This document shows, piece by piece, positions 9,185-17,237 of a stretch of DNA of 64,000 nucleotides. A program made the position numbers and the translations under genes. Below the pieces are notes generated by a model, which saw only the letters and a list, made by a program, of their open reading frames with translations, searched no databases and was not told the DNA's origin. Position 1 is the first letter of the stretch; every line of letters starts with the position of its first letter. Origin of the DNA: Achromobacter xylosoxidans (lineage in GTDB: Bacteria > Pseudomonadota > Gammaproteobacteria > Burkholderiales > Burkholderiaceae_B); NCBI RefSeq assembly GCF_002192695.1, contig NZ_MTLG01000081.1:62001-126000 (forward strand). Reading direction: 5' to 3'.

Positions 9185-10326
9185 ACGGACTGGCCCGCCG
9201 GCTCCCGGGACACGCGGGCTTGGCGGGCGCTCGCCGATCCGGACAGGATCAGGGTCCGCTCGTAGTCTTCCGCCAGCAAACGCATCACGTCGGCCACTCC
9301 TTGCGCGCCGCCGCAAGCCAGGCCGTACAGCGCGGGACGGCCGATGAAAACGGCGCGCGCCCCCAGAGCCTGGGCACGCGCGATGTCCGCGCCGCTGCGC
9401 ACGCCGCTGTCCAGGAACACCGGGATGCGGTCGGCGACCGCGTCGACGATCCCGGGCAGCACGCTGATCGACGAGGGTGCGGCATCCAGCTGGCGACCGC
9501 CGTGATTGGAGACGATGAGGCCGTCCACGCCATGCCTCACCGCCAGGGCGGCATCCTCGCGATGCAGCACGCCTTTCAGCAGCAAGGGGCCGCCCCACAG
9601 GCTGCGCAGCCAGCGCAGGCTATCCCAGGTCAATGAACGGTCCATGCTGCGGGCAAGCAGGGACGCCTGCACCTCCAGCGACAGGGACTCGCCGGGCTGC
9701 TCGGCCAGATTCACGAAGCGCGGCGGCCCGCCGCGCAGCATGCGCAGCGCCCACCCGGGCCGACGCGCCACGTCCCACGCGATCCGGGACGTAAGCCGGA
9801 AAGGCATGGAAAAGCCATTGCGCACGTCGCGCCAGCGCCTGCCGCCCACCGGCACGTCGGCCGTCAGCACCAGCGCGCGATAGCCCGCCGCGCGCGCCCG
9901 GCGCACAAGCTGTTCGGCCAGCCGGCGGTCCTGCATCACATATAGCTGCAGCCATTGCTCGCCGCCGCCGGCGATGGCGCGCACGTCCTCGGCACGCTGG
10001 TTCGAGGCGGTGGACAGGACAAACGGCACGCCCATTTCCGCCGCCGCCCGCGCCAGCATGCCGTCGCCGCCGGGGCGGACCACGCCATTCAGGCCGGTGG
10101 GCGCCAGCGCAAACGGTTGCCGCCAGACCGATCCGTACACCTCAACCGACGTGTCGACTTCACGGGTATCCCTGAGCACCCGCGGCGTCAGCCGGATCCG
10201 CTCGAAGTCGTCACGGTTGGCCTGCAGGCAGGTTTCGTGCTCCGCGCCGCCATCCACGAACTCGAACACGAAACGGGGCAGGACCTTCCTCGCCCGGCTC
10301 CGGTAATCTTCCATCGTCAACAGCAT
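9169..10326 (-). CDS. FMN-dependent alpha-hydroxy-acid oxidase/dehydrogenase
   Basis: This 385-residue enzyme of the L-lactate dehydrogenase/mandelate dehydrogenase family oxidises 2-hydroxy acids to 2-keto acids with FMN. Visible are the N-terminal Tyr-Arg helix, the Ala-Pro-Thr-Gly FMN loop near residue 90, and the catalytic Ser-Asn-His-Gly-Gly-Arg-Gln-Leu-Asp near residue 280. FMN phosphate loops Asp-Ser-Gly-Val-Arg and Gly-Arg-Pro follow. It lies seven bases downstream of a Bug-type binding protein gene, so a carboxylic-acid substrate such as lactate or mandelate is plausible. Which acid is used cannot be told. Confidence 0.92.
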   Translation of the reverse strand: MLLTMEDYRSRARKVLPRFVFEFVDGGAEHETCLQANRDDFERIRLTPRVLRDTREVDTSVEVYGSVWRQPFALAPTGLNGVVRPGGDGMLARAAAEMGVPFVLSTASNQRAEDVRAIAGGGEQWLQLYVMQDRRLAEQLVRRARAAGYRALVLTADVPVGGRRWRDVRNGFSMPFRLTSRIAWDVARRPGWALRMLRGGPPRFVNLAEQPGESLSLEVQASLLARSMDRSLTWDSLRWLRSLWGGPLLLKGVLHREDAALAVRHGVDGLIVSNHGGRQLDAAPSSISVLPGIVDAVADRIPVFLDSGVRSGADIARAQALGARAVFIGRPALYGLACGGAQGVADVMRLLAEDYERTLILSGSASARQARVSREPAGQSVQSIG

Positions 10327-10333
10327 GCGGCGC

Positions 10334-11305
10334 CTATTGCAAGCTGATGCCGCGTTCGCGGATGATCTTGCCCCAGCGGCTGTTCTCGCCCGCGACGAAG
10401 CTGGACATCTCTTCCGGCGAACTGAACCAGGGTTCGACCGCGATGTTGGCGTAGAACTCGATGACCGCCTGTGTCTTCAGCGCGGCCGCCAGCCCCTGGT
10501 TCAACGCCTCCACGGTTGCGCGGGGAGTACCCGCGGGAACCAGCATGCCCTGCCAGGCGAACGCCTCAAAGTCCTTCAGGCCCTGTTCGTGCAGCGTGGG
10601 GATGTCCGGAAAATTCTTCATGCGCTGGGGACTGGCCACGCCCAGCACCTTGAGCCTGCCCGTCTTCATCTGCGGCACCACGGTGGAAGCGTCCATCAAG
10701 GCGAAGGACACCGCGCCTGCCATCAGGTCCGTCACCGCCGGCGCGCCGCCCCGGTAGGCGACGTGCGTCATGGTCAGGCCGGTCCGCTCGCGGAACAGTT
10801 CGGCGGCCAGGTGCTGAGGAGAGCCCACGCCGGAACTGGCGAAATTGGCGCTGTCGGGATGGGCGCGCGCCCATTGCAAGAATTCGTCCAGGTTGCTGGC
10901 CGGCACCTTGCTGGAGACCACCAGCAGTATCGGATAGCGGGCATACAGGCCGGCCGAAACGAAGTCCCTGGCGCTGTCATAAGGCAGGTTGGTGAACAGA
11001 TGCGGATTGGCCGCCAGGGTGGCGAAGTCGCCCGTGAAGACGATGTTGCCATTGGCCCGGGCGTTGGCCACATAGGCCGCCGCGATGTTCGTGGCCCCGC
11101 CCGGCTTGTTGCTGACGAAGAAGCTGCGCCCCATCTGCGCGCCCACGCTTTCCGCCAGCTTGCGCGCGATGGCGTCCGAGCCCCCGCCCACCGGATAGGG
11201 ATGGACCCATTCAATGGGCTTGTCGCTGGCCTGGGCCCAACAGGCCGCCGCGCCCGAGCCGGCCGCCAATGCAAACAGCGCTTTCAGGAATAGACGTTTC
11301 CGCAT
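10334..11305 (-). CDS. Bug-type (TctC-like) tricarboxylate-transporter binding protein
   Basis: This 323-residue periplasmic receptor has a basic, hydrophobic signal peptide ending in Cys-Trp-Ala-Gln-Ala. The Bug family signature follows (Pro-Tyr-Pro-Val-Gly-Gly-Gly-Ser-Asp near residue 45). Family members bind carboxylates or amino acids and are greatly expanded in Bordetella and Achromobacter. No TctA or TctB membrane partners lie nearby, so it is an orphan receptor. ATG 11305 is preferred because GGAGAG precedes it at normal distance; upstream in-frame starts lack this. Confidence 0.92.
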   Translation of the reverse strand: MRKRLFLKALFALAAGSGAAACWAQASDKPIEWVHPYPVGGGSDAIARKLAESVGAQMGRSFFVSNKPGGATNIAAAYVANARANGNIVFTGDFATLAANPHLFTNLPYDSARDFVSAGLYARYPILLVVSSKVPASNLDEFLQWARAHPDSANFASSGVGSPQHLAAELFRERTGLTMTHVAYRGGAPAVTDLMAGAVSFALMDASTVVPQMKTGRLKVLGVASPQRMKNFPDIPTLHEQGLKDFEAFAWQGMLVPAGTPRATVEALNQGLAAALKTQAVIEFYANIAVEPWFSSPEEMSSFVAGENSRWGKIIRERGISLQ

Positions 11306-11424
11306 GTCGCTACTCTCCATGTGTGTATGGCCGCAAGCCCTGGCCTTTGCCAGATGGCAGGGCGAGCCGTATCGGATGGCGAGAGTGTGAGGCCGCAACT
11401 CATTCCTGAGAATTGTTTATTAGC

Positions 11425-11446
11425 GCCAAAGTCATTACAGTTTGGC
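11425..11446. promoter_or_regulatory. Inverted repeat abutting a LysR start codon
   Basis: Arms GCCAAA (11425-11430) and TTTGGC (11441-11446) are perfect complements with ten bases between them and end directly before the ATG at 11447. The position in the divergent LysR/Bug intergenic region suggests an autoregulatory site. It is inferred from the dyad only. Confidence 0.35.
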
Positions 11447-12361
11447 ATGACCTACAACCTCAACGAACTGCGCGCATTCCTTGCCGTGCTCGACGAAGGT
11501 TCGCTGGGCAAGGCGGCGGACAGGATGAGCCTGACGCAGCCCGCCCTGAGCCGCATCATCAAGCGCCTAGAAGCCGCTGTCGGCGAACCGCTGTTCGAGC
11601 GGCATTCCGGCGGCATGCGCTTGACGGCTTACGGCAAGGCCCTGGCGCCGCATGCGCAACTGCTATGCCGTGAGGAAAAGATCGCTCGCGATGAAATGAA
11701 CCGCATGCGCGGCCTGGCTACCGGCGCCCTGCGCCTGGGTGTCACGGCGGGCGCGTCTGCCCTGTTCATCCCCAAGGCGCTGGAGGCATTCCTGGAAAAA
11801 TGGCCTGGCATCGCCATCGATGTGGTCGAAGGCATCTGGGACGAACTGGCCACGGCCCTGGACAACTACCAGGTCGACCTGGTGATCGCCCCCGAGGCGC
11901 CCGAGACGGCCAGCATTGTTTCCGCCAGGAACTGCGCATGGCAGGAAAGCATGAATGTGGTTGTCGGCGCCGGCCACCCGCCATGCGGCATCGCCTCGGC
12001 GACCATGGAGGCGCTGCTGGCGGAACGCTGGTGCTTCGTGCCGCCACGCACCGAGCCGCATAACCGGCTCATGTCGCTGTTCAAGGCCCGAGGCCTGCCC
12101 GCGCCGGTCATCGCGGTTTCCAGCACGTCGATTCCCCTGATCAAGAGCCTGGTCGCACACTCCGGCTTCGTCAGCTGGCTGACCCGGCCCATGTACGGCG
12201 CCGAACTCAAGGCCGGACTGATCCGCGAACTGCGGGTGGACGGCCTGGACCATGAACGCAGGTTTTCGGCTTACCACCGGCGCGAAGGAATACTGCCGGG
12301 GCCCGCCGTGCGATTCCTGGACGAAATCAGGACGCTGGCGCGGGCCAGCGCGCGCCGCTAG
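11447..12361 (+). CDS. LysR-family transcriptional regulator
   Basis: This regulator has 304 residues. The first 65 are the LysR winged helix, with Gly-Ser-Leu-Gly-Lys-Ala-Ala-Asp and Gln-Pro-Ala-Leu-Ser-Arg in the recognition helix. The two-lobed effector domain follows. The start at 11447 matches the family N-terminus. It is divergent from the Bug/hydroxy-acid oxidase pair, which it most likely controls. Confidence 0.93.
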   Translation: MTYNLNELRAFLAVLDEGSLGKAADRMSLTQPALSRIIKRLEAAVGEPLFERHSGGMRLTAYGKALAPHAQLLCREEKIARDEMNRMRGLATGALRLGVTAGASALFIPKALEAFLEKWPGIAIDVVEGIWDELATALDNYQVDLVIAPEAPETASIVSARNCAWQESMNVVVGAGHPPCGIASATMEALLAERWCFVPPRTEPHNRLMSLFKARGLPAPVIAVSSTSIPLIKSLVAHSGFVSWLTRPMYGAELKAGLIRELRVDGLDHERRFSAYHRREGILPGPAVRFLDEIRTLARASARR

Positions 12362-12370
12362 GCGGGACCG

Positions 12371-12895
12371 TCATCCCACCAGCGCTTCTAGCTCCTTGGA
12401 AGCGGAACGCGACACGCGCTGCCCTTCCTTCGCCGCGTTGACCTGCAAGGCCACGCGCGCCACGTCCATGACACGTTCCGCCTGCGGATAGCCGCCCTTG
12501 GCCTGCAGCCACGCCAGCACGTCCGCCAGGTGCCAGATCGACGTGCTGCCCTCGTGGACCGGGAGCGGAAAGCTGTCTGGATAAGCCAGCATCAGCTTGC
12601 GCATGTTCTGGCGAGAGACGCCCACGATTTCGGCCACGTCAGTGAGGCCCACCAGGTCAGGCGCGGCCTCGATCAGTTTCGCGGATGGCGCCGCGCGCCT
12701 GACGTCTTCAAGCGCCGAGCGGACGGCGGCTTCCGCGCTTTCGGCCTCGCGGGTGAACTCCAGCGCGATACGTCCCGGCAGCCCGGTGCCGACCAGGGCA
12801 TCGTCGCAACCAGCCGCGCCCAGGCGCTCGACCAGCGCATCCATGTCGTGATGGCCTTCTGCAAGCTGGTACTTCAAGGTAAAGGTGTATTCCAT
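12371..12895 (-). CDS. HTH DNA-binding protein, putative partner of HicA-like gene
   Basis: This 174-residue protein has an N-terminal alpha/beta domain of about 90 residues with no family I can name. A short helix-turn-helix of AlpA/MerR character follows near 105-150 (Leu-Thr-Asp-Val-Ala-Glu-Ile-Val-Gly-Val-Ser-Arg-Gln-Asn). It begins four bases after the stop of the small upstream gene, so the two are cotranscribed and probably coupled. The HTH, the order and the upstream palindrome fit an antitoxin-like autorepressor, but this is inference. Confidence 0.75.
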   Translation of the reverse strand: MEYTFTLKYQLAEGHHDMDALVERLGAAGCDDALVGTGLPGRIALEFTREAESAEAAVRSALEDVRRAAPSAKLIEAAPDLVGLTDVAEIVGVSRQNMRKLMLAYPDSFPLPVHEGSTSIWHLADVLAWLQAKGGYPQAERVMDVARVALQVNAAKEGQRVSRSASKELEALVG

Positions 12896-12899
12896 CGCG

Positions 12900-13175
12900 C
12901 TACTCCCAGATGTCGCCGTCTGCCTCGGGCAGGTCGCGGTGCGCAGTACAGTTGTTCACGACGCGCCGCAAGGCGCGCGCATGGTTGCCAGGGTTCTTCG
13001 GCGTGCTCCAGACGCTGGTGATGCAGAATTCGCCGCAACGGCATTCCGCAACATTGCTCGGGCAATAGATCCGGCCCCAGGCGTGGCTGCCGCCAAATTC
13101 CACGCGCCAACCGCATTCTCCGGCGTGGCGCAGTGCTGCCTCTACCTCTTTCTTGGGATGGGACGGACGAGCCAT
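12900..13175 (-). CDS. Small HicA-like protein, candidate mRNA interferase
   Basis: This protein of about 91 residues is rich in charged residues. A central Gly-Gly-Ser-His-Ala-Trp-Gly-Arg segment resembles the catalytic Gly-Ser-His of HicA toxins, and four cysteines follow shortly after. The predicted promoter at 13187-13215 would start transcription near 13180. That makes ATG 13175 (or the adjacent ATG 13178) the likely start on an almost leaderless mRNA; an upstream start at 13199 would lie before the transcript. Gene order (small gene first, HTH gene second) matches hicAB. Toxicity is untested and the similarity is short. Confidence 0.65.
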   Translation of the reverse strand: MARPSHPKKEVEAALRHAGECGWRVEFGGSHAWGRIYCPSNVAECRCGEFCITSVWSTPKNPGNHARALRRVVNNCTAHRDLPEADGDIWE

Positions 13176-13186
13176 CATTGGTATCC

Positions 13187-13215
13187 AGTATGAAGACATT
13201 CAAATAGGTTGTCAA
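13187..13215 (-). promoter_or_regulatory. Sigma-70-type promoter of the HicA-like pair
   Basis: Read on the minus strand, TTGACA (13210-13215) is a perfect -35 box. A spacer of exactly 17 bases follows, then CATACT (13187-13192), a four-of-six -10 box. The predicted start of transcription is about 13180, only a few bases before the ATG pair, which implies a leaderless or near-leaderless message. Confidence 0.6.
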
Positions 13216-13224
13216 TAGACAACC
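13207..13224. promoter_or_regulatory. Perfect palindromic operator over the -35 box
   Basis: GGTTGTC (13207-13213) and GACAACC (13218-13224) are perfect seven-base complements around AATA. The repeat contains the -35 hexamer of the promoter at 13187-13215, so a bound repressor would exclude RNA polymerase. The HTH protein encoded second in the pair is the obvious candidate. Confidence 0.6.
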
Positions 13225-13436
13225 GGACCACAGCTTCAGGGGATGCCAACGGTGCTAGGCGCAATCGATGAGGCGAATGGCGTCCATCGCGGCCATGGCC
13301 GCCGGCCCTGAAAGCCGACGTTGCAGCTTATCCAGGGCACTCGCGCGAACCAAGGCGGAATCCGTCTGAGAAACGGACGAAAGGACTGGTATGGCCTGCG
13401 GCTTCTACCATTGCGGCCCATCTCCGGGCCGCGCGC

Positions 13437-13850
13437 TCACCAGAGGATGATCTGCGAACAGCGGAACAGCGACAGCTTGCGGCCGCTTGCGTCGACCACG
13501 GTCGCCGACCAGATCTGGGTCGTACGCCCCATGTGTTCCGCCACCGCCTCGACGGTCAGCACGCCTTCCTTGGCGGTGCCCAGGAAATTCGACTTCAGCT
13601 CCAGCGTGGTGAAGCCTTTTGCCCCCTCGGGCAAATGCGCCAGGGTGGCGTAGCCGGCGCAGGTATCGGCCAGCATCACCTGCGAGGCTGCGTGCAGATA
13701 GCCGTTGGGCGCCATCATCCACGGCGCCACGGTCATTTCCATCGACATGCGGCCCTCGCCGATGGACAGCGGCCTCACGCCGAAGGTGTCGGGCAGCGTG
13801 CCGCGCTGGCGTTCGAAGAGACTTTCTATGGTTTCGGGGGAGCGCAGCAT
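13437..13850 (-). CDS. PaaI-family hotdog thioesterase
   Basis: This 137-residue hotdog-fold protein probably hydrolyses an acyl-CoA thioester. The family motif appears as Asn-Gly-Tyr-Leu-His-Ala-Ala near residue 50, where typical PaaI proteins have Gly-Xaa-His-Gly-Gly, and Asp62 in Leu-Ala-Asp-Thr-Cys may be the acidic helix residue. It lies with thiolase and SDR genes, which supports a minor acyl-CoA pathway. The substrate is not readable. Confidence 0.85.
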   Translation of the reverse strand: MLRSPETIESLFERQRGTLPDTFGVRPLSIGEGRMSMEMTVAPWMMAPNGYLHAASQVMLADTCAGYATLAHLPEGAKGFTTLELKSNFLGTAKEGVLTVEAVAEHMGRTTQIWSATVVDASGRKLSLFRCSQIILW

Positions 13851-13892
13851 TGCGTGTGTCCTCTGTACAAGTTGTCGAGAATCAGGAAAGTA

Positions 13893-15110
13893 CTACTGCG
13901 GACGCTTGACCGCCATCAGCGCGGCGCATGCAAGCGCCGAAGCGCCAGCCAACACCCCGCCCAGCGTCAGCGCGGGGCTGCCGCCCGCCAGGCTGGCCAG
14001 CGCCGTCATGGCGCCTGCGCAAGCCATCTGCAGGCCGCCCAATAGCGCCGACGCCAGCCCCGCCTGCCGGCTGAAGGGCCCCAGCGCCATTGCGGTTCCC
14101 AGCGGGTTGACCAGCCCCATGCCAAACAGATACAGCGCCACGGCGACCGTGTACTGCGGCAGGCCGCTGTCCTCGCCGCCCGCCAGCAAGGTCAGTGCGC
14201 CGGCCATCGCTACCGCGCAGCCGGATCGCGCCACCCCGGCCGCGCCGTAGCGATGGGCCAGGCGCGGCGCCAGCATGCCGGCGGCGAATACCACGAACAC
14301 CGTGCAAGCGAAGAACAAGCCCAACTGCAGCGCGCTCAGGCCGAGGCGCCCCATGAGCATGGCCGGCGTGGCAGCGAAGATGGCATACAGGCCGCCGATG
14401 ACCACGCTCACGGCCGACGCCGGACCGATGAACCGGACGTCCCGCGCCAAGTCCGCATAACCGCGCAGCACGGCGGCCGGCGTCGCCGCCGCGCGCCGGT
14501 CGGCTGGGTGCGTCTCCCCCACCGTCGCCACGTAGGCCAGCGCCAGAACCAGTCCCAGCACGGCGACCAACGCAAAGCTGGCGCGCCAGCCCGGCCCGTA
14601 CTCCATCGCGCTGCCCAGCAGCGGCGAAAAGCCCGGCGCGGCGGCCATGGCCACCATGGTCAAGGCCAGGGTGCGCGACAACGCTTCGCCTTCGAACAGA
14701 TCACGCGCGATGGCGCGTGACAGCACCGAGGCCGCGCATACGCCCAAGGCCTGGATTACTCGGCCCGCCACCAGCAGCGGCAGGGTCGGCGCCCAGGCGC
14801 ACACCAGGCAGCCGACGATGAACAAGGCCAACCCGCCCAGCACCGGCGCACGCCGCCCCCAGCGATCCGATACCGGGCCGGCGAACAATTGCCCGGCGGC
14901 GAAGGCCAGGAAGAAGCTCGACAGCACCAGGCCCATATCGCGGATGTCCACGGCGAGCTCGGACGCCATGCGCGGAAAGGCCGGCAGGATGATGTTGGTG
15001 GACAGCGGCCCCAGGGCGGCCAGCCCGGCAAGCACGGCCAGCAGGCTGCCGCTCAACCTGACGGCAGGGGCAGCGTCGCGGCCAGGAGAAATGGAGGTCT
15101 GCGTATTCAT
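13893..15110 (-). CDS. Bcr/CflA-family MFS drug exporter
   Basis: This 405-residue inner-membrane protein has twelve predicted helices. Between helices 2 and 3 lies the DHA1 motif Gly-Pro-Val-Ser-Asp-Arg-Trp-Gly-Arg-Arg near residue 75, and between 4 and 5 the arginine-rich region typical of Bcr/CflA exporters. The family expels chloramphenicol, bicyclomycin, sulfonamides or dipeptides. The start is the ATG at 15110, before a soluble 20-residue tail. Confidence 0.9.
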   Translation of the reverse strand: MNTQTSISPGRDAAPAVRLSGSLLAVLAGLAALGPLSTNIILPAFPRMASELAVDIRDMGLVLSSFFLAFAAGQLFAGPVSDRWGRRAPVLGGLALFIVGCLVCAWAPTLPLLVAGRVIQALGVCAASVLSRAIARDLFEGEALSRTLALTMVAMAAAPGFSPLLGSAMEYGPGWRASFALVAVLGLVLALAYVATVGETHPADRRAAATPAAVLRGYADLARDVRFIGPASAVSVVIGGLYAIFAATPAMLMGRLGLSALQLGLFFACTVFVVFAAGMLAPRLAHRYGAAGVARSGCAVAMAGALTLLAGGEDSGLPQYTVAVALYLFGMGLVNPLGTAMALGPFSRQAGLASALLGGLQMACAGAMTALASLAGGSPALTLGGVLAGASALACAALMAVKRPQ

Positions 15111-15141
15111 GGTTCGATGAGGTCCGGTTGTCGATCGGAGT

Positions 15142-16275
15142 TCAGGGCCGTTCCAGCACCGTGGCGATGCCCTGGCCGCCGCCTATGCATTGCGTCGCCA
15201 GCGCATAGCGCCCTTGGCTGCGCGCCAGCAACGCCGCGGCCTTGCCGGTGATGCGCGCGCCCGTGGCGCCCAGGGGATGGCCGATGGCCAGGCCGCCGCC
15301 GTCGATGTTGACGCCGGCCATGTCCAGGCCCAGTTCACGGATGCAGGCCAGGGCCTGCGACGAAAACGCTTCATTGATCTCCACCACGTCCAGGTCGGCC
15401 GCCGCAAGCCCTGCGCGCGCCAGCGCCTTGCGCGTGGCAGGTATCGGGCCGATGCCCATGACGGCCGGGTCCACGCCCACGGTCGCGAAGCTGCGGATGC
15501 GCGCCAGCGCCTCCAGGCCATGACGCGCCGCGAAGTCGTCGCTGGCCACCAGCACCGCCGCCGCGCCGTCGGTCAGCGGCGACGAGGTGCCTGCCGTGAC
15601 CACGCCATCGGCGCGGAACGCGGGCTTGAGTCCCGCCAACGCGTCCAGCGTGGTGCCCGGGCGGATGCAGCCGTCCGCATCCAGCATCTCGCCGTCCGGC
15701 AAGCGGATGGGCACGATCTCGGCGGCCAGCAAGCCCTGCTCGCGCGCCGCGGCGGCCTTGCGATGGGATTGCAACGCCAGCAGTTCCTGGTCGGCGCGGC
15801 TGACGTTCCAACGCTGCGCCACGTTCTCCGCCGTCTCGCCCATGGAGAGGTAGGCGTCGCTGGTCGCCTGCAGTTCGGGGTTGGGCGAAAAGTTGAAGCC
15901 GCCCTGCGGCACCATCGTCATCGACTCCACGCCCACGCAGAGAAAGGCCTCGCCCATGCCCGCCTCGATCTGCGCCGCCGCGATGTGCACAGCCTGCATC
16001 GACGAGCCGCAGAAGCGGTTCACGGTCATGCCGCCCACCTCCTGCGGCAGGCCCGCCAGCAGGCCGACGATGCGCGCCAGATTGTTGCCTTGGGCGGCCT
16101 CCGGATAGGCGCAGCCCAGAATCACGTCCTCCAGCAGCGCCGGATCCAGATCCGTGCGCCGCAGCAGGCCCTGTACCACTTGCGCGGCCAATGTGTCGGG
16201 CCGCAAGCCGGCCAGCCGGCCCTTGCGGGCAAAGTGGAAAGGCGAGCGCGCATAGGCGGCAATGACAGCTTTCAT
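15142..16275 (-). CDS. Thiolase (acetyl-CoA C-acyltransferase)
   Basis: This 377-residue thiolase catalyses thiolytic cleavage of 3-ketoacyl-CoA or the reverse condensation. The acylated Cys is in Arg-Phe-Cys-Gly-Ser-Ser near residue 90. Asn-Glu-Ala-Phe is near 315, the His is in Gly-Gly-Leu-Ala-Ile-Gly-His-Pro, and the second Cys is in Gln-Cys-Ile-Gly-Gly-Gly near 365. No fadB-like partner is adjacent; an SDR gene precedes it on the same strand with 24 bases between them. Confidence 0.93.
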   Translation of the reverse strand: MKAVIAAYARSPFHFARKGRLAGLRPDTLAAQVVQGLLRRTDLDPALLEDVILGCAYPEAAQGNNLARIVGLLAGLPQEVGGMTVNRFCGSSMQAVHIAAAQIEAGMGEAFLCVGVESMTMVPQGGFNFSPNPELQATSDAYLSMGETAENVAQRWNVSRADQELLALQSHRKAAAAREQGLLAAEIVPIRLPDGEMLDADGCIRPGTTLDALAGLKPAFRADGVVTAGTSSPLTDGAAAVLVASDDFAARHGLEALARIRSFATVGVDPAVMGIGPIPATRKALARAGLAAADLDVVEINEAFSSQALACIRELGLDMAGVNIDGGGLAIGHPLGATGARITGKAAALLARSQGRYALATQCIGGGQGIATVLERP

Positions 16276-16299
16276 GGTTTCAGCTTCCCAGGATCAGGG

Positions 16300-17100
16300 T
16301 CAGACCGCGGCCGCGTAGCGTTGCGCAACGGTACTGTTGGACAGGTGCCCCGCCATGGCCAGGCGCGCGGCTTCGTAGGCGTCCCATTCCTCGCCAGCGT
16401 GCAGCGAGGGGATGGTGACCTTCTCGCCGCGCGCGAAGCCCAGCAAGGCGGCATCGACCAGGTCTTCAGCGCGCATCACGATGCGCTGGTCCAGCGTTTC
16501 CACGGGCCGGCCGCCGATGGCCCAGAAGTCCGTGGCCGTGGCGCCGGGCAGTACCGCCTGCACCTGCACGCCGCTCCCGGCCAGCTCGTGTTGCAGCGAC
16601 TGGCTGAACGCCAGCACGAAAGCCTTGCTGCCGCCATAGACGCCGTTCAGGACTTCGGGCGCAAGCGCCACGACGGAAGCGATATTGATGATGGCGCCCC
16701 GGCCTCGCGCCACGAAGCCCGGAACCGCCGCATAGGTCAGCCGCATCGGCGCGGTGACGTTCAGGTCGACCATGCGCGTCATCTGCTCCACGTCGCTTTG
16801 CAGCAGCGGCGTATGCGTGCCGATGCCGGCGTTGTTCACCAGCAAGGTAATGCTGGCGTCCTGGCGCAGCTGGTCTTCGACGCGGGCCAGCGAGGCGCGG
16901 TCGCCCAGGTCCGCCGCCAATACCTCCACCGCGCGGCCGCTGCGGGTGCTGATGCCGCTGGCCAGCGCATTCAGGCGCTCGCGGTTGCGGGCGACCAGGA
17001 TCAGGTCGTAGCCCTGCTGCGCGAGCTTTTCCGCGTACAGCGCGCCGATGCCGCTGGATGCGCCCGTGACGAGGGCGGTGCCGGGTTGAGTTTGTGCCAT
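16300..17100 (-). CDS. Short-chain dehydrogenase/reductase
   Basis: This 266-residue Rossmann-fold oxidoreductase has the classical SDR motifs: Gly-Ala-Ser-Ser-Gly-Ile-Gly near residue 15, Asn-Asn-Ala-Gly, a catalytic Ser in the Ile-Ala-Ser strand, and Tyr-Gly-Gly-Ser-Lys. ATG 17100 is chosen because the cofactor motif then lies at the usual distance. It lies upstream of the thiolase and divergent from a GlxA-type regulator. The substrate is unknown; NADP preference is possible from the Arg-Asn-Arg after the second strand. Confidence 0.9.
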   Translation of the reverse strand: MAQTQPGTALVTGASSGIGALYAEKLAQQGYDLILVARNRERLNALASGISTRSGRAVEVLAADLGDRASLARVEDQLRQDASITLLVNNAGIGTHTPLLQSDVEQMTRMVDLNVTAPMRLTYAAVPGFVARGRGAIINIASVVALAPEVLNGVYGGSKAFVLAFSQSLQHELAGSGVQVQAVLPGATATDFWAIGGRPVETLDQRIVMRAEDLVDAALLGFARGEKVTIPSLHAGEEWDAYEAARLAMAGHLSNSTVAQRYAAAV

Positions 17101-17164
17101 GGTGGGACTCCCGAAGGGGTGATTGCGATGGGATCCATGTTGCGGCTTGCGGACCATGGCGTAA

Positions 17165-17181
17165 ATGACGTATATAGTCAT
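17165..17181. promoter_or_regulatory. Palindrome in SDR/regulator divergent gap
   Basis: ATGAC (17165-17169) and GTCAT (17177-17181) flank a seven-base AT-rich centre that could also supply a -10 box. It is the only AT-rich patch between the divergent SDR and AraC-type genes, so it is a candidate binding site for the regulator encoded at 17238. Confidence 0.35.
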
Positions 17182-17237
17182 AAATAAGGACATTGACGCA
17201 GGACTCGCGCGGGGCCAGAACCCGCAAGGACGCTCCC

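Noticed and set aside
8081-9598. 505-codon minus-strand frame spanning the second C45 gene and the oxidase end
   Set aside because: It is in shadow frames of two confident genes and has no recognisable domain.
15190-17187. 665-codon plus-strand open frame antisense to the thiolase and SDR genes
   Set aside because: Composition is Arg/His/Gln-rich with no motif, and both antisense genes have complete catalytic signatures.
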